Origin: Podarcis raffonei
Lineage: Eukaryota; Chordata; Lepidosauria; Squamata; Lacertidae
DNA length: 64,000 nt
Reading direction: 5' to 3'
Assembly: GCF_027172205.1 (NCBI RefSeq)
Contig: NC_070614.1
Span: 816,001-880,000 of the forward strand
Both the position numbers and the translations under genes were made by a program. Below the pieces are notes generated by a model. The model saw nothing but the letters and a program-made list of their open reading frames with translations. It was not told where the DNA came from and did not search any database. Below are positions 12,690 through 23,999 of the stretch, in pieces (position 1 is the first letter of the stretch; each line of letters starts with the position of its first letter).

Positions 12690-12865
12690 ATCTAAGGGCA
12701 AATCCACAGTATATATTTAAAGCACATGACTTCCTTGCAAAGTATCCTGGAAAGTGCTGTGTCTCCCCACCAGAGCTACAATTCCCAGTAGTCTTAACAA
12801 ACTACAGGTCCCAGAATTCTTTGGGGGAAGTCACTTTTTAAAATCTGCCTCGTGTGGATCTGCAC
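12690..12865. repeat. Partial hAT-like MITE
   Basis: It shares AACAAACTACAGGTCCCAG and AATTCTTTGGGGGAAGTCAC with the element at 11553-11875; other parts are eroded. Confidence 0.55.
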
Positions 12866-13819
12866 GGAGGTTTCCCTACATGCACTTCTCCATCCAGGCT
12901 CCCAGTTAAAGGGGACACATCCCAATCGGGCCAAAGGATGGTGCCGGGCTGGTGAGGGGCACAGCCTGCAAAGAGGGTTGGCCAGGGAGACCTCATGCAG
13001 AGGTTCCCCATCCCTGGCATGGACCGTCCTGAGCTAGATGGACCAGTGGGCTCTCTGGATTCCGATGAGAGGCAGCGGGAGCCCCTGGTCTCTCTAGCCC
13101 CCAGCAAGGGCTTTGCTCCAGTCCGTGACAAAAGAGGAGAGGCTTTGAGTGGAGAAGCATCAGGCCTTGGCAAACGAATGCAGTGACCTCTTCTTGTTCA
13201 TCTTGCCCTTGATGGGTCTGTCAGGACGCAGCAACAGATGATGCCAGAATTCAATTAATGGGCGCAACGGAGCCAAACTTCCCCATGGGGTCACGCCAGC
13301 CAGCCTGCAGCTCCACTCCCAAGAGCAGCACAAGTGAATGTGCAGTGAGAGGGAGCTGCAAAGGGGTAGCCCAGTACCAGCCACACACACCTCCCAGGCT
13401 GTGGGCTCTGCACAATCCAGAACTAGACTTACATAAGCAGCAACTCTTTTAGCACCACATGGGAAAGATTGGAGGGGGGGGAATCAAAATCAGAGCCATC
13501 TCAGTTCTGATCCTTGGGGGAGGGATGAGGGGGAGGATGAAAGGGTCTTGAACCCTTAGGAATGTTCATCAGCTAGGCAGACAGGTCCAGATGTCATGCT
13601 GCCAGAGACCTTGAGAAATTCTTCGTGTTCCAATAACGCTGAAGGCAACAAAGATAATAAATAAGCTGTCCAGAGGGCAAGCAATGCCCATCTTCCCCAG
13701 GACATGTTCCAGACTAGAGAGGAAGGGTTGTCCCCAGATGGGGGAAAGCCACTCTGTGTGTCCTCAGAGACTCCCTTTACCTCTACTATCTCATCTTGCC
13801 CCAGGGACTAGTGTCGTCT

Positions 13820-13940
13820 TAAACTTAAGTCCTGTTGGATCAGGAAGAGATGTCCAGCACCCGACTCTCTCAGTGGCCAGCCAGATACCTGAGGGAAGCC
13901 CCCCCACGGGCCCCAGCACCACCTGCGATGCCCAACAACT
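13820..13940 (-). repeat. CR1-like LINE 3' fragment, antisense
   Basis: GTTGGATCAGGAAGAGATG, CAGTGGCCAGCCAGATACC and GGGAAGCCC follow the family order. Confidence 0.5.
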
Positions 13941-14379
13941 GGTCACCTCTCCACGCCACCTCTCATCTGTGCACCTCCATGGTGACCTTGCTGCCATGGC
14001 CTGCCCCAAATAAGGGGAGCATGGGAGACAGGAGCAAGGTCTCTGAGCACGTGAAGACTGCAAGGACCACTATGACAGGGTAACCCCGCACATGCAGGAC
14101 AAAATGGGGAAGGAGTGACATGCGCCCCCCCCAAATCTGGAGAGTTTTGCATCCCTTCCTGCATTGCCTCGCTTTCCTTTTTTAAACAAACTGATCTGCT
14201 GTTTGGGGTAACAACCCCCCCATGTCCATTTGCAGCTGGTCAGGTCTCTTCTTCCTGAGAGGAGGGAGGAAATCTCCTCGCTCAGTCTAAAGCCCCCAAA
14301 AAGGTGGGACATGGGAAACGGTGCTTTACTCTCCCCCGCCCCCCGCCTTGAATAGGATGAGTCAAGCGCATGGAGCCAA

Positions 14380-14915
14380 AGGCAGGAGACTCTTAAGTCG
14401 CACCCCCGAAAGCCCCAACACTCCCCCAGCGCGCAAAGGCAAAGTTACCGAACGAGCCCGCCCCCCCCCCGCTGCCCCAGCAGCGCGCACCCACCTCTTT
14501 CTTGGCGCTGCGCAGGAGGCGCTGCCGCGTCTCGGCCTCGGCGGGCAGCAGCAGCAGCGACGAGGGCGTCAAGGCGCGGAGGGCGGCCGCCGAGCCCCCC
14601 GCCGCCCCCCGGCTGCCGCCCCCCGCCGCGCCCGCCCCCCGCCGGCCCCCGGCCGGAGACGAGGAGCAGGAGGAGGAGGAGGTCGTCGCCGCCGCCGCCG
14701 CCATCGTGCGCTTCCTCCTTCTGCCCGAGCGCAGGGAGCCGCTAGCCGCCGAGGGCGGGTGGCTGCGCTGCGCGGGGCTGGGCGAGCCCGACGCGGCGCC
14801 CCTCCCAGCTCCCCAGCCGCCTCCGCCTACTGCCTCCGCCGGCCGCCTTCCAGCGGACTAGCCGCTTGGCACCGCGAAGGGGAGGGGCTTCGCTGGCGCC
14901 TCCACCCCAGCCAGG
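14380..14915. promoter_or_regulatory. CpG island over SGSM1 exon 1
   Basis: This is a dense CG-dinucleotide, very GC-rich block covering the SGSM1 start codon and about 200 bp upstream of it. It is typical of a vertebrate CpG-island promoter; no TATA box is apparent. It ends abruptly at about 14920, where AT-rich L1 sequence starts, so the transposon lies against the promoter's upstream edge. Confidence 0.75.
14495..14704 (-). CDS. SGSM1: SGSM1-like coding exon 1 (first 70 codons)
   Basis: This is the first coding exon of a small G protein signalling modulator. The family has an N-terminal RUN domain and a C-terminal TBC (Rab-GAP) domain and acts on Rab/Rap traffic. Reading leftward, ATG at 14704 opens 70 codons ending in AKKE at a GTGGGT donor (14489-14494, phase 0). 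Residues 1-52 are Ala/Ser/Gly-rich low complexity; residues 53-64 read PAEAETRQRLLR, the stretch I recall near the human SGSM1 N-terminus. Joined to the exon at 1698-1773 the protein continues KKE-VKQIMEE, the family signature. The RUN and TBC domains lie outside the window. The long Ala/Ser/Gly leader is longer than I remember for human SGSM1; an alternative downstream start is not visible. SGSM2 is the alternative, but the AEAETRQRLL and ISFC matches favour SGSM1. Confidence 0.85.
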
Positions 14916-15026
14916 AAACGCGAAATGATATGAAATTCAATAATCAATTGCTAAACATTTACCTACAGGATATAATGAATGAAAATTTAATATTAGGGAA
15001 AGTCCCAGCGACTTGGAAAGAGGCAT

Positions 15027-17480
15027 TGTTGTTGTTGTTGTTTAGTCGTTTAGTCGTGTCCGACTCTTCCTGACCCAATAGACCAAAGCACGCCATGCCC
15101 TCCTGTCTTCCACTGCCTCCCGCAGTTTGATCAGACTCATGCTGGTAGCTTCGAGAACACTGTCCAACCATCTCGTCCTCTGTCGTCCCCTTCTCCTTGT
15201 GCCCTCCATCTTTCCCAACATCAGGGTCTTTTCCAGAGAGTCTTCTCTTCTCATGAGGTGGCCAAAGTACTGGAGCCTCAGCTTCAGGATCTGTCCTTCC
15301 AGTGAGCACTCAGGGCTGATTTCCTTCAGAATGGAGAGGTTTGATCTTCTTGCAGTCCATGGGACTCTCAAGAGTCTCCTCCAGCACCATAATTCAAAAG
15401 CATCAATTCTTCGGCGATCAGCCTTCTTTATGGTCCAGCTTTCACTTCCATACATCACTACTGGGAAAACCATAGCTTTTACTATACGGACCTTTGTTGG
15501 CAAGGTGATGTCTCTGCTTTTTAAGATGCTGTCTAGGTTTGTCGTTGCTTTTCTCCCAAGAAACAGGCGTCTTTTAATTTTGTGACTGCTGTCACCATCT
15601 GCAATGATCATGGAGCCCAAGAAAGTAAAATCTCTTACTGCCTCCATTTCTTCCCCTTCTATTTGCCAGGAGGTGATGGGACCAGTGGCCATGATCTTGG
15701 TTTTTTTGATGTTGAGCTTCAGACCATATTTTGCGCTCTCCTCTTTCACCCTCAATAAAAGGTTCTTTAATTCCTCCTCACTTTCTGCCATCAAGGTTGT
15801 GTCATCTGCATATCTGAGGTTGTTGATATTTCTTCCGGCAATCTTAATTCCGGCTTTGGATTCATCCAGCCCAGCCTTTCGCATGATGAATTCTGCATAT
15901 AAGTTAAATAGGGATACAATATACAGCCTTATCGTACTCCTTTCCCAATTTTGAACCAATCAGTTGTTCCATATCCAGTTCTAACTGTAGCTTCTTGTCC
16001 CACATAGAGATTTCTCAGGAGACAGATGAGGCACTCCCATTTCTTTAAGAACTTGCCATAGTTTGCTGTGGTTGACGCAGTCAAAGGCTTTTGCATAGTC
16101 AATGAAGCAGAAGTAGATGTCTTTCTGGAGCTCTCTAGCTTTCTCCATAATCCAGCGCATGTTTGCAATTTGGTCTCTGGCTCCTCTGCCTCTTCGAAAT
16201 CCAGCTTGCACTTCTGGGAGTTCTCGGTTCACATACTGCTTGAGCCTTCCTTGTAGAATTTTAAGCATAACCTTGCTAGCATGTGAAATGAGTGCAATTG
16301 TGCGGTAGTTGGAGCATTCTTTGACACTGCCCTTCTTTGGGATTGGGATGTAGACTGATCTTCTCCAATCCTCTGGCCACTGCTGAGTTTTCCAAACTTG
16401 CTGGCATATTGAGTGTAGCACCTTAACAGCATCATCTTTTAAAATTTTAAATAGTTCAGCTGGAATACCATCACTTCCACTGACCTTGTTATTTGCAGTG
16501 CTTTCTAAGGCCCATTTGACTTCACTCTCCAGGATGTCTGGCTCAAGGTCAGCAACCCCACTACCTGGGGTGTGCGAGACATCCATATCTTTCTGGTATA
16601 ATTCCTCTGTGTGTTCTTGCCACCTCTTCTTGATGTCTTCTGCTTCTGTTAGGTCCTTTCCACTTTTGTCCTTTATTATGGAAATCTTTGTACGAAATGT
16701 TCCTTTCATATTTCCGATTTTCTTGAACAGATCTCTGGTTCTTCCCATTCTGTTGTTTTCCTCTATTTCTTTGCATTGCTCGTTTAAGAAGGTCTTCTTG
16801 TCTCTCCTTGCTATTCTTTGGAAATCTGCATTAAATTTCCTGTATCTTTCACTATCTCCCTCGCATTTTGCTTGCCTTCTCTCCTCCGCTATTTGTAAGG
16901 CCTCATTGGACAGCCACTTTGCTTTCTTGCATTTCCTTTTCATTGGGATGGTTTTAGTTGCTGCCTCCTGTATAATGTTACGAGCCTCCACCCATAGTTC
17001 TTCAGGCACTCTGTCCACCAAATCTAAATCCTTAAACCTGTTCCTCACTTCCACTGTGTATTCATAAGAGATTTGGTTTAGATCGTATCTTACCGGCCCA
17101 GTAGTTTTTCCTACTTTCTTCAGTTTAAGCTGGAATTTTGCTATAAGAAGCTGATGATCTGAGCCACAGTCAGCTCCAGGTCTTGTTTTTGCTGACTGTA
17201 TAGAGCTTCTCCATCTTTGGCTGCAGAGAATATAATCAATCTGATTTCGATGCTGCCCATCTGGTGATGTCCATGTGTAGAATCGTCTCTTGTGTTGTTG
17301 GAAAAGAGTGTTTGTGATGACCAGCTTGTTCTTTTGACAGAACTCTATTAGCCTTTGCCCTGCTTCGTTTTGATCTCCAAGGCCAAATTTGCCAGTTGTT
17401 CCTTTTATCTCTTGATTCCCTACTTTAGCATTCCAATCCCCTATAATGAGAAGAACATCCTTCTTTGGTGTCACTTCTGA
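15027..17480 (-). mobile_element. BovB (RTE) LINE, 5'-truncated, nested in L1
   Basis: Reading leftward it encodes the endonuclease end (LLIIGDWNAKVGNQEIKG, GADCGSDHQLLIAKF), the RT (RSVYIPIPKKG, FIDYAKAFDCVNH, NLRYADDTTLM) and the C-terminal SESWTIKKADRR to KSRTRLND. A frameshift and small deletion near 15960-16020 split the frame. The 3' end has the BovB CGACTAAACGACTAAACAA tail. AGGCAT occurs on both sides (15021-15026, 17481-17486), and the L1 reading frame joins across it. Confidence 0.92.
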
Positions 17481-17739
17481 AGGCATATATAACATTAATT
17501 CCAAAACAAGATACTGATGTGGCTTCCATAAAAAATTATAGACCGATTTCATTATTAAATAATGATTATAAATTGTTTGCTAACATAATGGCCAATAGAA
17601 TGAAAACAGTATTGGAAGAGTACATACACCATGATCAGGCAGGATTTCTTCCAGGTAGACAAATTAAGGATAATATAAGAAATATTACAGATATTATAGA
17701 ATACCTGGAAATGAGAAATGAAAAACAAGCAGCATTGAT

Positions 17740-17852
17740 GTTTATAACAAAATTTTAAAAATCCTTCCAGTAACACGTTAGAGACCAACTAAGTTTGTTA
17801 TTGGTATGAGCTTTTGTGTGCATACCTGCAGAAGTGTGATACCTGTGACACT
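17740..17852 (+). repeat. Unassigned interspersed repeat tail inside L1
   Basis: CCTTCCAGTAACACGTTAGAG, GACCAACTAAGTTTG and GGTATGAGCTTTTGTGTGC interrupt the L1 frame between LMF and DTEKAFD. Related pieces lie at 29700-29780 and 43372-43447. The sequence is common in reptiles; I do not name the family with confidence. Confidence 0.55.
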
Positions 17853-17951
17853 GAAAAAGCATTTGACAATGTCTCTTGGGAGTTTATGAAAAAAAGTACT
17901 TGAAGAAATGAATTTCAGAGAAAATTTTAGAAAAGGAATCCAAGCTATATA

Positions 17952-18177
17952 CAATGGTACCTCAGGTTACATACGCTTCAGGTTACAGACTCTGCTAACC
18001 CAGAAATAGTGCTTCAGGTTAAGAACTTTGCTTCAGGATGAGAACAGAAATTGTGCTCCGGCGGCACGGCAGCAGCAGGAGGCCCCATTAGCTAAAGTGG
18101 TGCTTCAGGTTAAGAACAGTTTCAGGTTAAGTACGGACCTCCGGAACGAATTAAGTACTTAACCCGAGGTACCACTG
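17952..18177 (+). mobile_element. Tc1/mariner-type (Tigger-like) MITE, 226 bp, nested in L1
   Basis: Its termini are CAATGGTACCTCAGG and CCCGAGGTACCACTG with TA on each side (17950-17951, 18178-18179). L1 reads in frame across it (GIQAIY then SDQKAK). It is the reverse-orientation sibling of 527-768. Confidence 0.8.
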
Positions 18178-19516
18178 TATTCAGATCAAAAAGCGAAATT
18201 AATTGTCAATCAGGTGGTAACAGAAGAATGTAAAATACAAAAAGGAACAATACAAGGGTGTCTGCTATCACTTTTATTATTTATTTTAGTCCTGGAAGTC
18301 CTGGCGAGAAACATAAGGGCAGATGAAAACATTAAAGGAATTAAAGTAGGGGAAAAGTCATATAAATTGAAAGCCTATGCAGACGATCTGGTAATTACAG
18401 TTGAAGATCCCAAAAACACTCTTCTGACAGTGTTAGAAAGAATTCAAGAGTTTGGGCAAGTAGCAGGATTTACATTAAACAAAAGTAAGACCAAGTTATT
18501 AGTTAAAAATCTAACAGAAGCAGATAAAAAGGAATTATCTCAAACCATAGAAATAGAAACCCATAAAAAGGTTTAATATTTAGGAATTTGGCTAACAACC
18601 AGAAATATCAATTATGATATTATGATATCAATTATGAAAATGTTGGAATGAGTTAAAAAGGAATCTAGAAATATGGGGCAGAATGAATTTATCATTATTA
18701 GGAATAATTGCAGCAATTAAAATGAACACATTGCCAAAAATGTTGTTTTTATTCCAGACAATACTGGTAATAAGCAACACAGTCTGCTTCAGAAATGGCA
18801 AAAAGATATTTCTAAATTTATCTGGAAAGGGAAGAAACCAAGGATAAAACATAAAATATTAACAGATACTAAAGATAGAGGAGGTTTCTCCCTTCCAGAT
18901 TTCAAACTTTATTATGAAGTGAGCTGTGCTACTTGGATCCGGGATTGGATTAAATTAGAAAATACTGATTTACTGGATCTGGAAGGACATGATAATAGAT
19001 TTGGTTGGCATGTGTACTTATGGTATAATAAAGCAAAAGTACATAAAGCTTTTCTTAATCATATAATCAGGAAATCGTTGATAAAAGTATGGGGGAAATA
19101 TAAAGATTTATTAGAACAAAAAACTCTGTGGTGGGTCGCCCCAACAGAAGCAATTTCAATTAAAAAGATAAATATGGAAGGGAAATGGCCGACATATAGA
19201 GATTTGCAGATAGAAAGAGAAGGGAAATTAAAACTTAAGGATTATGATGAGATAAGAGAACACATTCATGATTGGCTACAGCATCGTCAATTAAATGAGG
19301 TTTTTAAAGAAGATAGTAAGAAAGGATTTGGATATATCATATCTAGATTTCAAAGAGAAATTGTAGATGATAATAATAAGCTCTTAAAGAAAATGTGTAA
19401 TTTATTATTAGAATGGGAGACTAAAGATGAAGAGGTCAAATCTGTAACAATTAAATGGGCACAAGATATAGGACACAACATACAAATGGATGATTGGGAA
19501 AAATTATGGACTCCAC

Positions 19517-20820
19517 TCTGGATTTGTGGAAGGTTGCCTCCTTAGTCCTTTCTGCTCCTGAAGATATCCCACAAGGCAAAGGAGGTTTAGGATCAGACTT
19601 TTTCTTCTCCTAGATGGGCTCCCTTTCCAGGTGGACAAGCCCCATCTGCCCCTCACTTCCCTCCACAACAAAGGCAGAAACTACCTTCCTGACTGTTGGA
19701 CCTGCTTTTGGTCTCTCTCATCAGATCCGTCTGCCAGAGCCTGTCTTTGCATGCAGGGAAGTCCCTAACTTCCCAAGGATTTGAGACCCATCGGTTCTCC
19801 TCCCCTGGTTTAGCTGGCCAGTCAAAGCTGTTCCCAAGATTGTGGCTGCTGTGGCATGCTAACAGCTTCTAGGAGCCACAGGTGAGAGCCGAAGGGCAGG
19901 CGGGGAGGACCAAAGGTGGACAAACTACCCCAGAAGGAGCATGATGTTTCCCCTACCAGAAGATGTTCTACCCTAACACCCCAATATATAAATGTAATGA
20001 ATAAAGAAACACATGCTTGGATATGTAATGAATATGCAATAAGCAGTCCTAGTATGGGAAGACTCCTCCTCTCTCACTGGTAGTTAGAGCTCATTTTTTA
20101 GTCCTTTTTGGGGAAGGGCCATCCTGCCCTCTCGGGGGGGGGGGGCTCCTGACTCTCAGCTGCCCTCCTCCTAGAGGGAGCCCTGCCTGCGCTTCCTCAT
20201 GTAGCTGGAAAAGCACCAGGTACAGGAGAGGCCCCAGGATGAAGGAGGTAAAGGCTTCCTTGCCCTTTGCCCACCAAGGCTTTGGATGTTTCTCCCCACC
20301 CCCCACTGAAATCTCCACTCCTGTCAATCTTCCTGCACCCCTTGCAGGCAGATGAACATCAGCTCAGCCCGGCCTGTCACTTCCCATCAAGGTCAGCTTC
20401 ACAGAGCAACTTCTGAACTGTGGGCAGGAGCCCAAAAGGGAGCTGGGCCTCACCACCTTCCTGGGCTGGCAGCTCAATAACATGCTCCGTGTCGTTTCTC
20501 TCCGTGTCCCACGCCTCTTTTCCAGGGAAGAAGAAGCTGAGAGGAGCGCCAAATGCTGCTTCTGAGGTGGCCAGCTTTCATGCTAAACCCTGCTCCTATG
20601 CCTCTCACCAGTAGCTTGATCTACACACATCATCTGGGGGCTTCTAGTGCTCATCTGCCTGCAGTGAAAAGCTTTGCCTGCATATTGAGCTGGTCTTAAA
20701 GGCAGAGGAGCAGCCCAGGCAAGGGTCCTCCTGACCATGGCCACGACTTCGCCCCCTCCCGGGGGTCAACTTCTTCCAAAGCTTTACATGAGTCACCTTC
20801 AGCCTTTTGGTTCCTTCTCC
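19517..20820. other. Intergenic, no gene recognised
   Basis: This is mostly unique sequence with purine/pyrimidine-rich patches and a G-run at 20136-20145. No exon with convincing splice sites and no clear repeat was found. Confidence 0.4.
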
Positions 20821-20824
20821 TTCA

Positions 20825-20990
20825 CAGTCTCCTAACAAGGGCAGAAGGTCCCAGGTTCAGTCCTTGACATTTCCCATTGAAGAGGCCAGAGGGCAGACCT
20901 GGGAAAGGTCTCTGTCTGAGACTCTGGAGAGCCACTGCCACTACAAAGAGGCATGACTGGCCTAGATGGATAGACATAGCTGTCTCCAAG
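20825..20990 (+). repeat. tRNA-derived SINE, degraded
   Basis: AGAAGGTCCCAGGTTCAGTC (box B), GACTCTGGAGAGCCACTGCC and GGCCTAGATGGATAGACATA follow the order of the SINE at 12450-12620. Confidence 0.55.
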
Positions 20991-22264
20991 GTTTAAATCC
21001 CAACCAAGGGCTTCTTAATTCAGGCTCTATCAATGGGACCTGCAGGCCAAGACATCCAGAGAGTACCAGACTGGCAAAAGCTGCATTCATTTCATATCTG
21101 ACGCTCACTAGAGCTCAGGCTGTTTAGTCGGCATAGAAATCCAGGGCTCATCACAGAGACATATAAAGTTCTAAGATGAAAGTGGCTCTGAATATACACA
21201 TCTCAGCACAACTAGACACACTCCCGAGATTCTAGGATCCAAACACTTTTGTTTAAAGAGGAAAGCTAAGGGAGTTTAAAATTCTACCTCAACTTGAATG
21301 GCGTGCAAAATGGAGAATCCTTTGCAGTCTCACTGACATTTTCCACAAAGCCCCACTTTGCCATGGTCTGCCACTGCCACCCAATGCTCACCAGGTGAAG
21401 GCGCAACACTGAAACACACACGCTCGCCCTCTTGAAGGGTCGGCACTATACTGAAAAAAGGAGAATTTAGTGGCATGTTGAAATTCTTGACATGGAAATG
21501 CCAATGGGAAGAGATGGGGACAGCTTCACCCTTCCAAATTGCAACTCTCCAGCAGTTTCCAAATAATTTCCGTTCAAATGGAGGTGATGCAGGGATTCCT
21601 GACTTGCAAGGGACCAGCCTGGGAGGCAACCTTGGGCCTGAGCACATACTGTCTTAGGACGTGACCCCTGCTTGGGTGGCCCATGACAACTGTTTGACAG
21701 CGATGTAAAACCTCCATGTCCAGTGACCAGGGGTGTTGCTATGTGACAAAAAGAACTAGGGTGCAGGCCCCTGGGCAAATATGCTCAGATTGCATGTGTG
21801 CATATGCAAATTTAGAATTTGAATATCACAGAAGGCAATTTAATCATTGACTGCCTATTGATTTCCCAATGGATCCTGCTCCAAATTGATGGAATTTTTT
21901 TTAATAACTCTGATTCACTAGATCATTTCTAGATAAATGGATCTTAAATTAATTTATTTACCTCTGTGTTTCAGAAGCCGGGGGGAGCAGGCAAGAGAAG
22001 CAGGTAGGTGTCACTATCTTTTGCAACAGCCTGCTGACTGCATTCATAGGACAGTTTATTCCATGTTCACAATGTTTCCCTAACTGTTAATTTCTGTGCT
22101 TTATTTGAGCTTTCACATGACATAAAAGCCACTGCTAGAAATGTTGTGGAATATAGTGCAATCTTAGCAAATGTGTTGTTTGCAAATGGATTTTTTCCTG
22201 GAAGGAAATAACACAGAAGCAAGCACTAAACTTACATTTCACTATGTCTTTGGAAGAGACTTTT

Positions 22265-22665
22265 ATGTGGAATGAAAACTCAGATTATAATACAGACCTG
22301 CAAAGCCCTAAATGGCCTCAGCCCTGTATACCTAAAGGAGTGTCTCCACCCCCATTGTTCAACCTGGGCACTGAGGTCCAGCGCCGAGGGTCTTCTGGTG
22401 GTTCCCTCAATGCGAGAAGTGAAGTTACAGGGAACCAGGCAGAGGGCCTTCTCGGATGTGGCACCCGCCCTGTGGAATGCCCTCCCACCAGATGTCAAAG
22501 AAATAAACAACTATCTGACTTTTAGAAGACATCTGAAGGCAGCCCTGTTCAGGGAAGTTTTTAATTGATGAATTATTGTATTTTAATATTTTGTTGGAAG
22601 CCACCCATAGTGGCTGGGTAAACCCAGCCAGATGGGTGGGGTATGAAAAACAAACAAACAAACAA
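22265..22665 (+). repeat. L2 LINE 3' end, sense
   Basis: It encodes the L2 C-terminus [40 protein letters not shown] and RRHLKAALFREVFN, then stop. The 3' UTR has CCACCCATAGTGGCTGGGTA and an (AAAC)n-like tail. It is 5'-truncated. Confidence 0.85.
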
Positions 22666-23117
22666 ATAAACAGTTCGGGAAATGCCCTGAAAATGTGATA
22701 GGTGCTGTGTGAAGGCAGACCTAGACAAACATTTTGTCTGATCTGGCAAAGCATTTGCTTATGTTCTTAGAACAAATGTTGAGCTATGAGGTCTCCATGT
22801 TGAGAGGCAGGTCTACCTCCAGAGACCAGATGCTGGAAATTAAGGAACTGGAGAAGACACACTGCCTGGATGGCCTGCTCAAGGGCTCCTAAGAGGCATC
22901 TCTCTGGCGCCTGTTGGGAAAAGAATGCTGATTTGGCTGGGGCAGGACCTGTGGCCCAACAGATCTTGTTGAACCCAAACTTCCATCTGCCCAAGCCACC
23001 AAGAGTTTGAGATTGCAGGTGTTGGGGTTCCACCAACATCTGAAGGGCCAACTCCTGGTCTAGGCTTCAAAAATACTATCCAAATTCTGCAGCCTGAAGA
23101 CGTTCTGCAAGTTCTTT

Positions 23118-23775
23118 TAAGAACATAATAAAATATGAAGTGCCTGCTGGATCAGGCCAATGGCCCATCTAGTCCCACATCTTGTTCTCCTGGTGGCCAA
23201 CCAGATGCCTCTGGGAGACCCACAAGCAGGATACAAGCACAAGTGCAACTCTCTCCTCCTGTGGCTTCCAGCAACTGGCATTCAGAAGTACCTGCTGTCT
23301 CCAGCTGTGGAGGCAGAGCATAGCCATTGTGGCTAGTAGTCACCAATAGCCCTCTTCTCTCTAATCCTCTTTTTAAGCCATCCAAGCTGGTGGAAAAGAC
23401 CCTGATGCTGGGAAAGATGGAGGGCACAAGGAGAAGGGGACGACAGAGGACGAGATGGTTGGAGAGTGTTCTCGAAGCTACCAGCATGAGTTTGACCAAA
23501 CTGCGGGGGGCAGTGGAAAACAGGAGGGCCTGGCGTGCTCTGGTCCAGGGGGTCACGAAGGGTCGGACACGACTAAACGACTAAACAACAACAAGCTGGG
23601 GGCGATCACTGCCTCCTGTGGGAGTGAGTTCCAGAGTTCAACTGTGCTTGTCCCCAGAGGCCCACTGGGAAGCTGCACCTCAGTGCAACAACATTCTCTG
23701 CACTTGTGATTCCCAGCAACTGGCATTCAGGAGCCTACCCACCATGGCTGGTAGTAGCCACTGGTAGTCTTATCT
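23118..23775 (-). repeat. CR1-like LINE 3' end, antisense, split by BovB
   Basis: It runs from GTGCCTGCTGGATCAGGCC through CCAGCAACTGGCATTCAG to TTAAGCCATCCAAGCTGG (23390), then resumes at 23600 as GGCGATCACTGCCTCCTG. The inserted piece is a BovB tail. Confidence 0.75.
23391..23592 (+). mobile_element. BovB LINE 3' tail, 202 bp
   Basis: It encodes EKTLMLGKMEGTRRRGRQRTR and RRAWRALVQGVTKGRTRLND, then the ACGACTAAACGACTAAACAAC end. AAGCTGG flanks it at 23384-23390 and 23593-23599. It is severely 5'-truncated. Confidence 0.9.
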
Positions 23776-23999
23776 TCCTGTTTCCAAGCATTGCCAGTGG
23801 GCTTCTGCAGGAGAAGCTCTGAATGGATCAGACTATTTGTCTATACCTCTCTGCAGCTTGTGCCACTTACTCAGCACTGCCATTCAGCCTGATCCTCTTT
23901 GCCATGATTTTAAATTTCCAGTGTTGACCTTTCGCTAACCTGATCTTGGGGGGGGGGGACGGGACCTGAGGCCAATATGCCTGGAGGCAGAAGATGCTG

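Larger units (their letters stand above)
1774..14494 (-). other. SGSM1 intron 1
   Basis: This is the intron of about 12.7 kb between the two recognised SGSM1 exons. It holds CR1 and CR1-like LINE pieces, tRNA-derived SINEs and hAT-like MITE copies listed separately. In 3000-5260 I see no recognisable repeat or gene. Confidence 0.7.
14921..19516 (+). mobile_element. L1 LINE ORF2 fragment, interrupted by BovB and a MITE
   Basis: L1 ORF2 sequence begins just past the SGSM1 CpG island (ILGKVPATWKEA at 14993-15028) and resumes at 17487 after the BovB as YITLIPKQDTD and NYRPISLLNNDYKLFAN. Further right it has DTEKAFDNVSWEFM, KAYADDLVITVED (RT catalytic YADD) and the post-RT region to DDWEKLWT. It is 5'-truncated and its homology stops at about 19516, before the C-terminal zinc-knuckle region seen in the L1 at 53975-55640. 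A further insert lies at 17740-17852, and stop codons and frame changes show it is dead. Confidence 0.85.

Noticed and set aside
14321-15073. 250-codon plus-strand open frame
   Set aside because: It runs antisense to SGSM1 exon 1 through the CpG island and into L1 sequence; composition, not coding, keeps it open.
15127-15954. Plus-strand open frames over the BovB copies (also 59348-60217)
   Set aside because: They are antisense shadows of the BovB reverse transcriptase.
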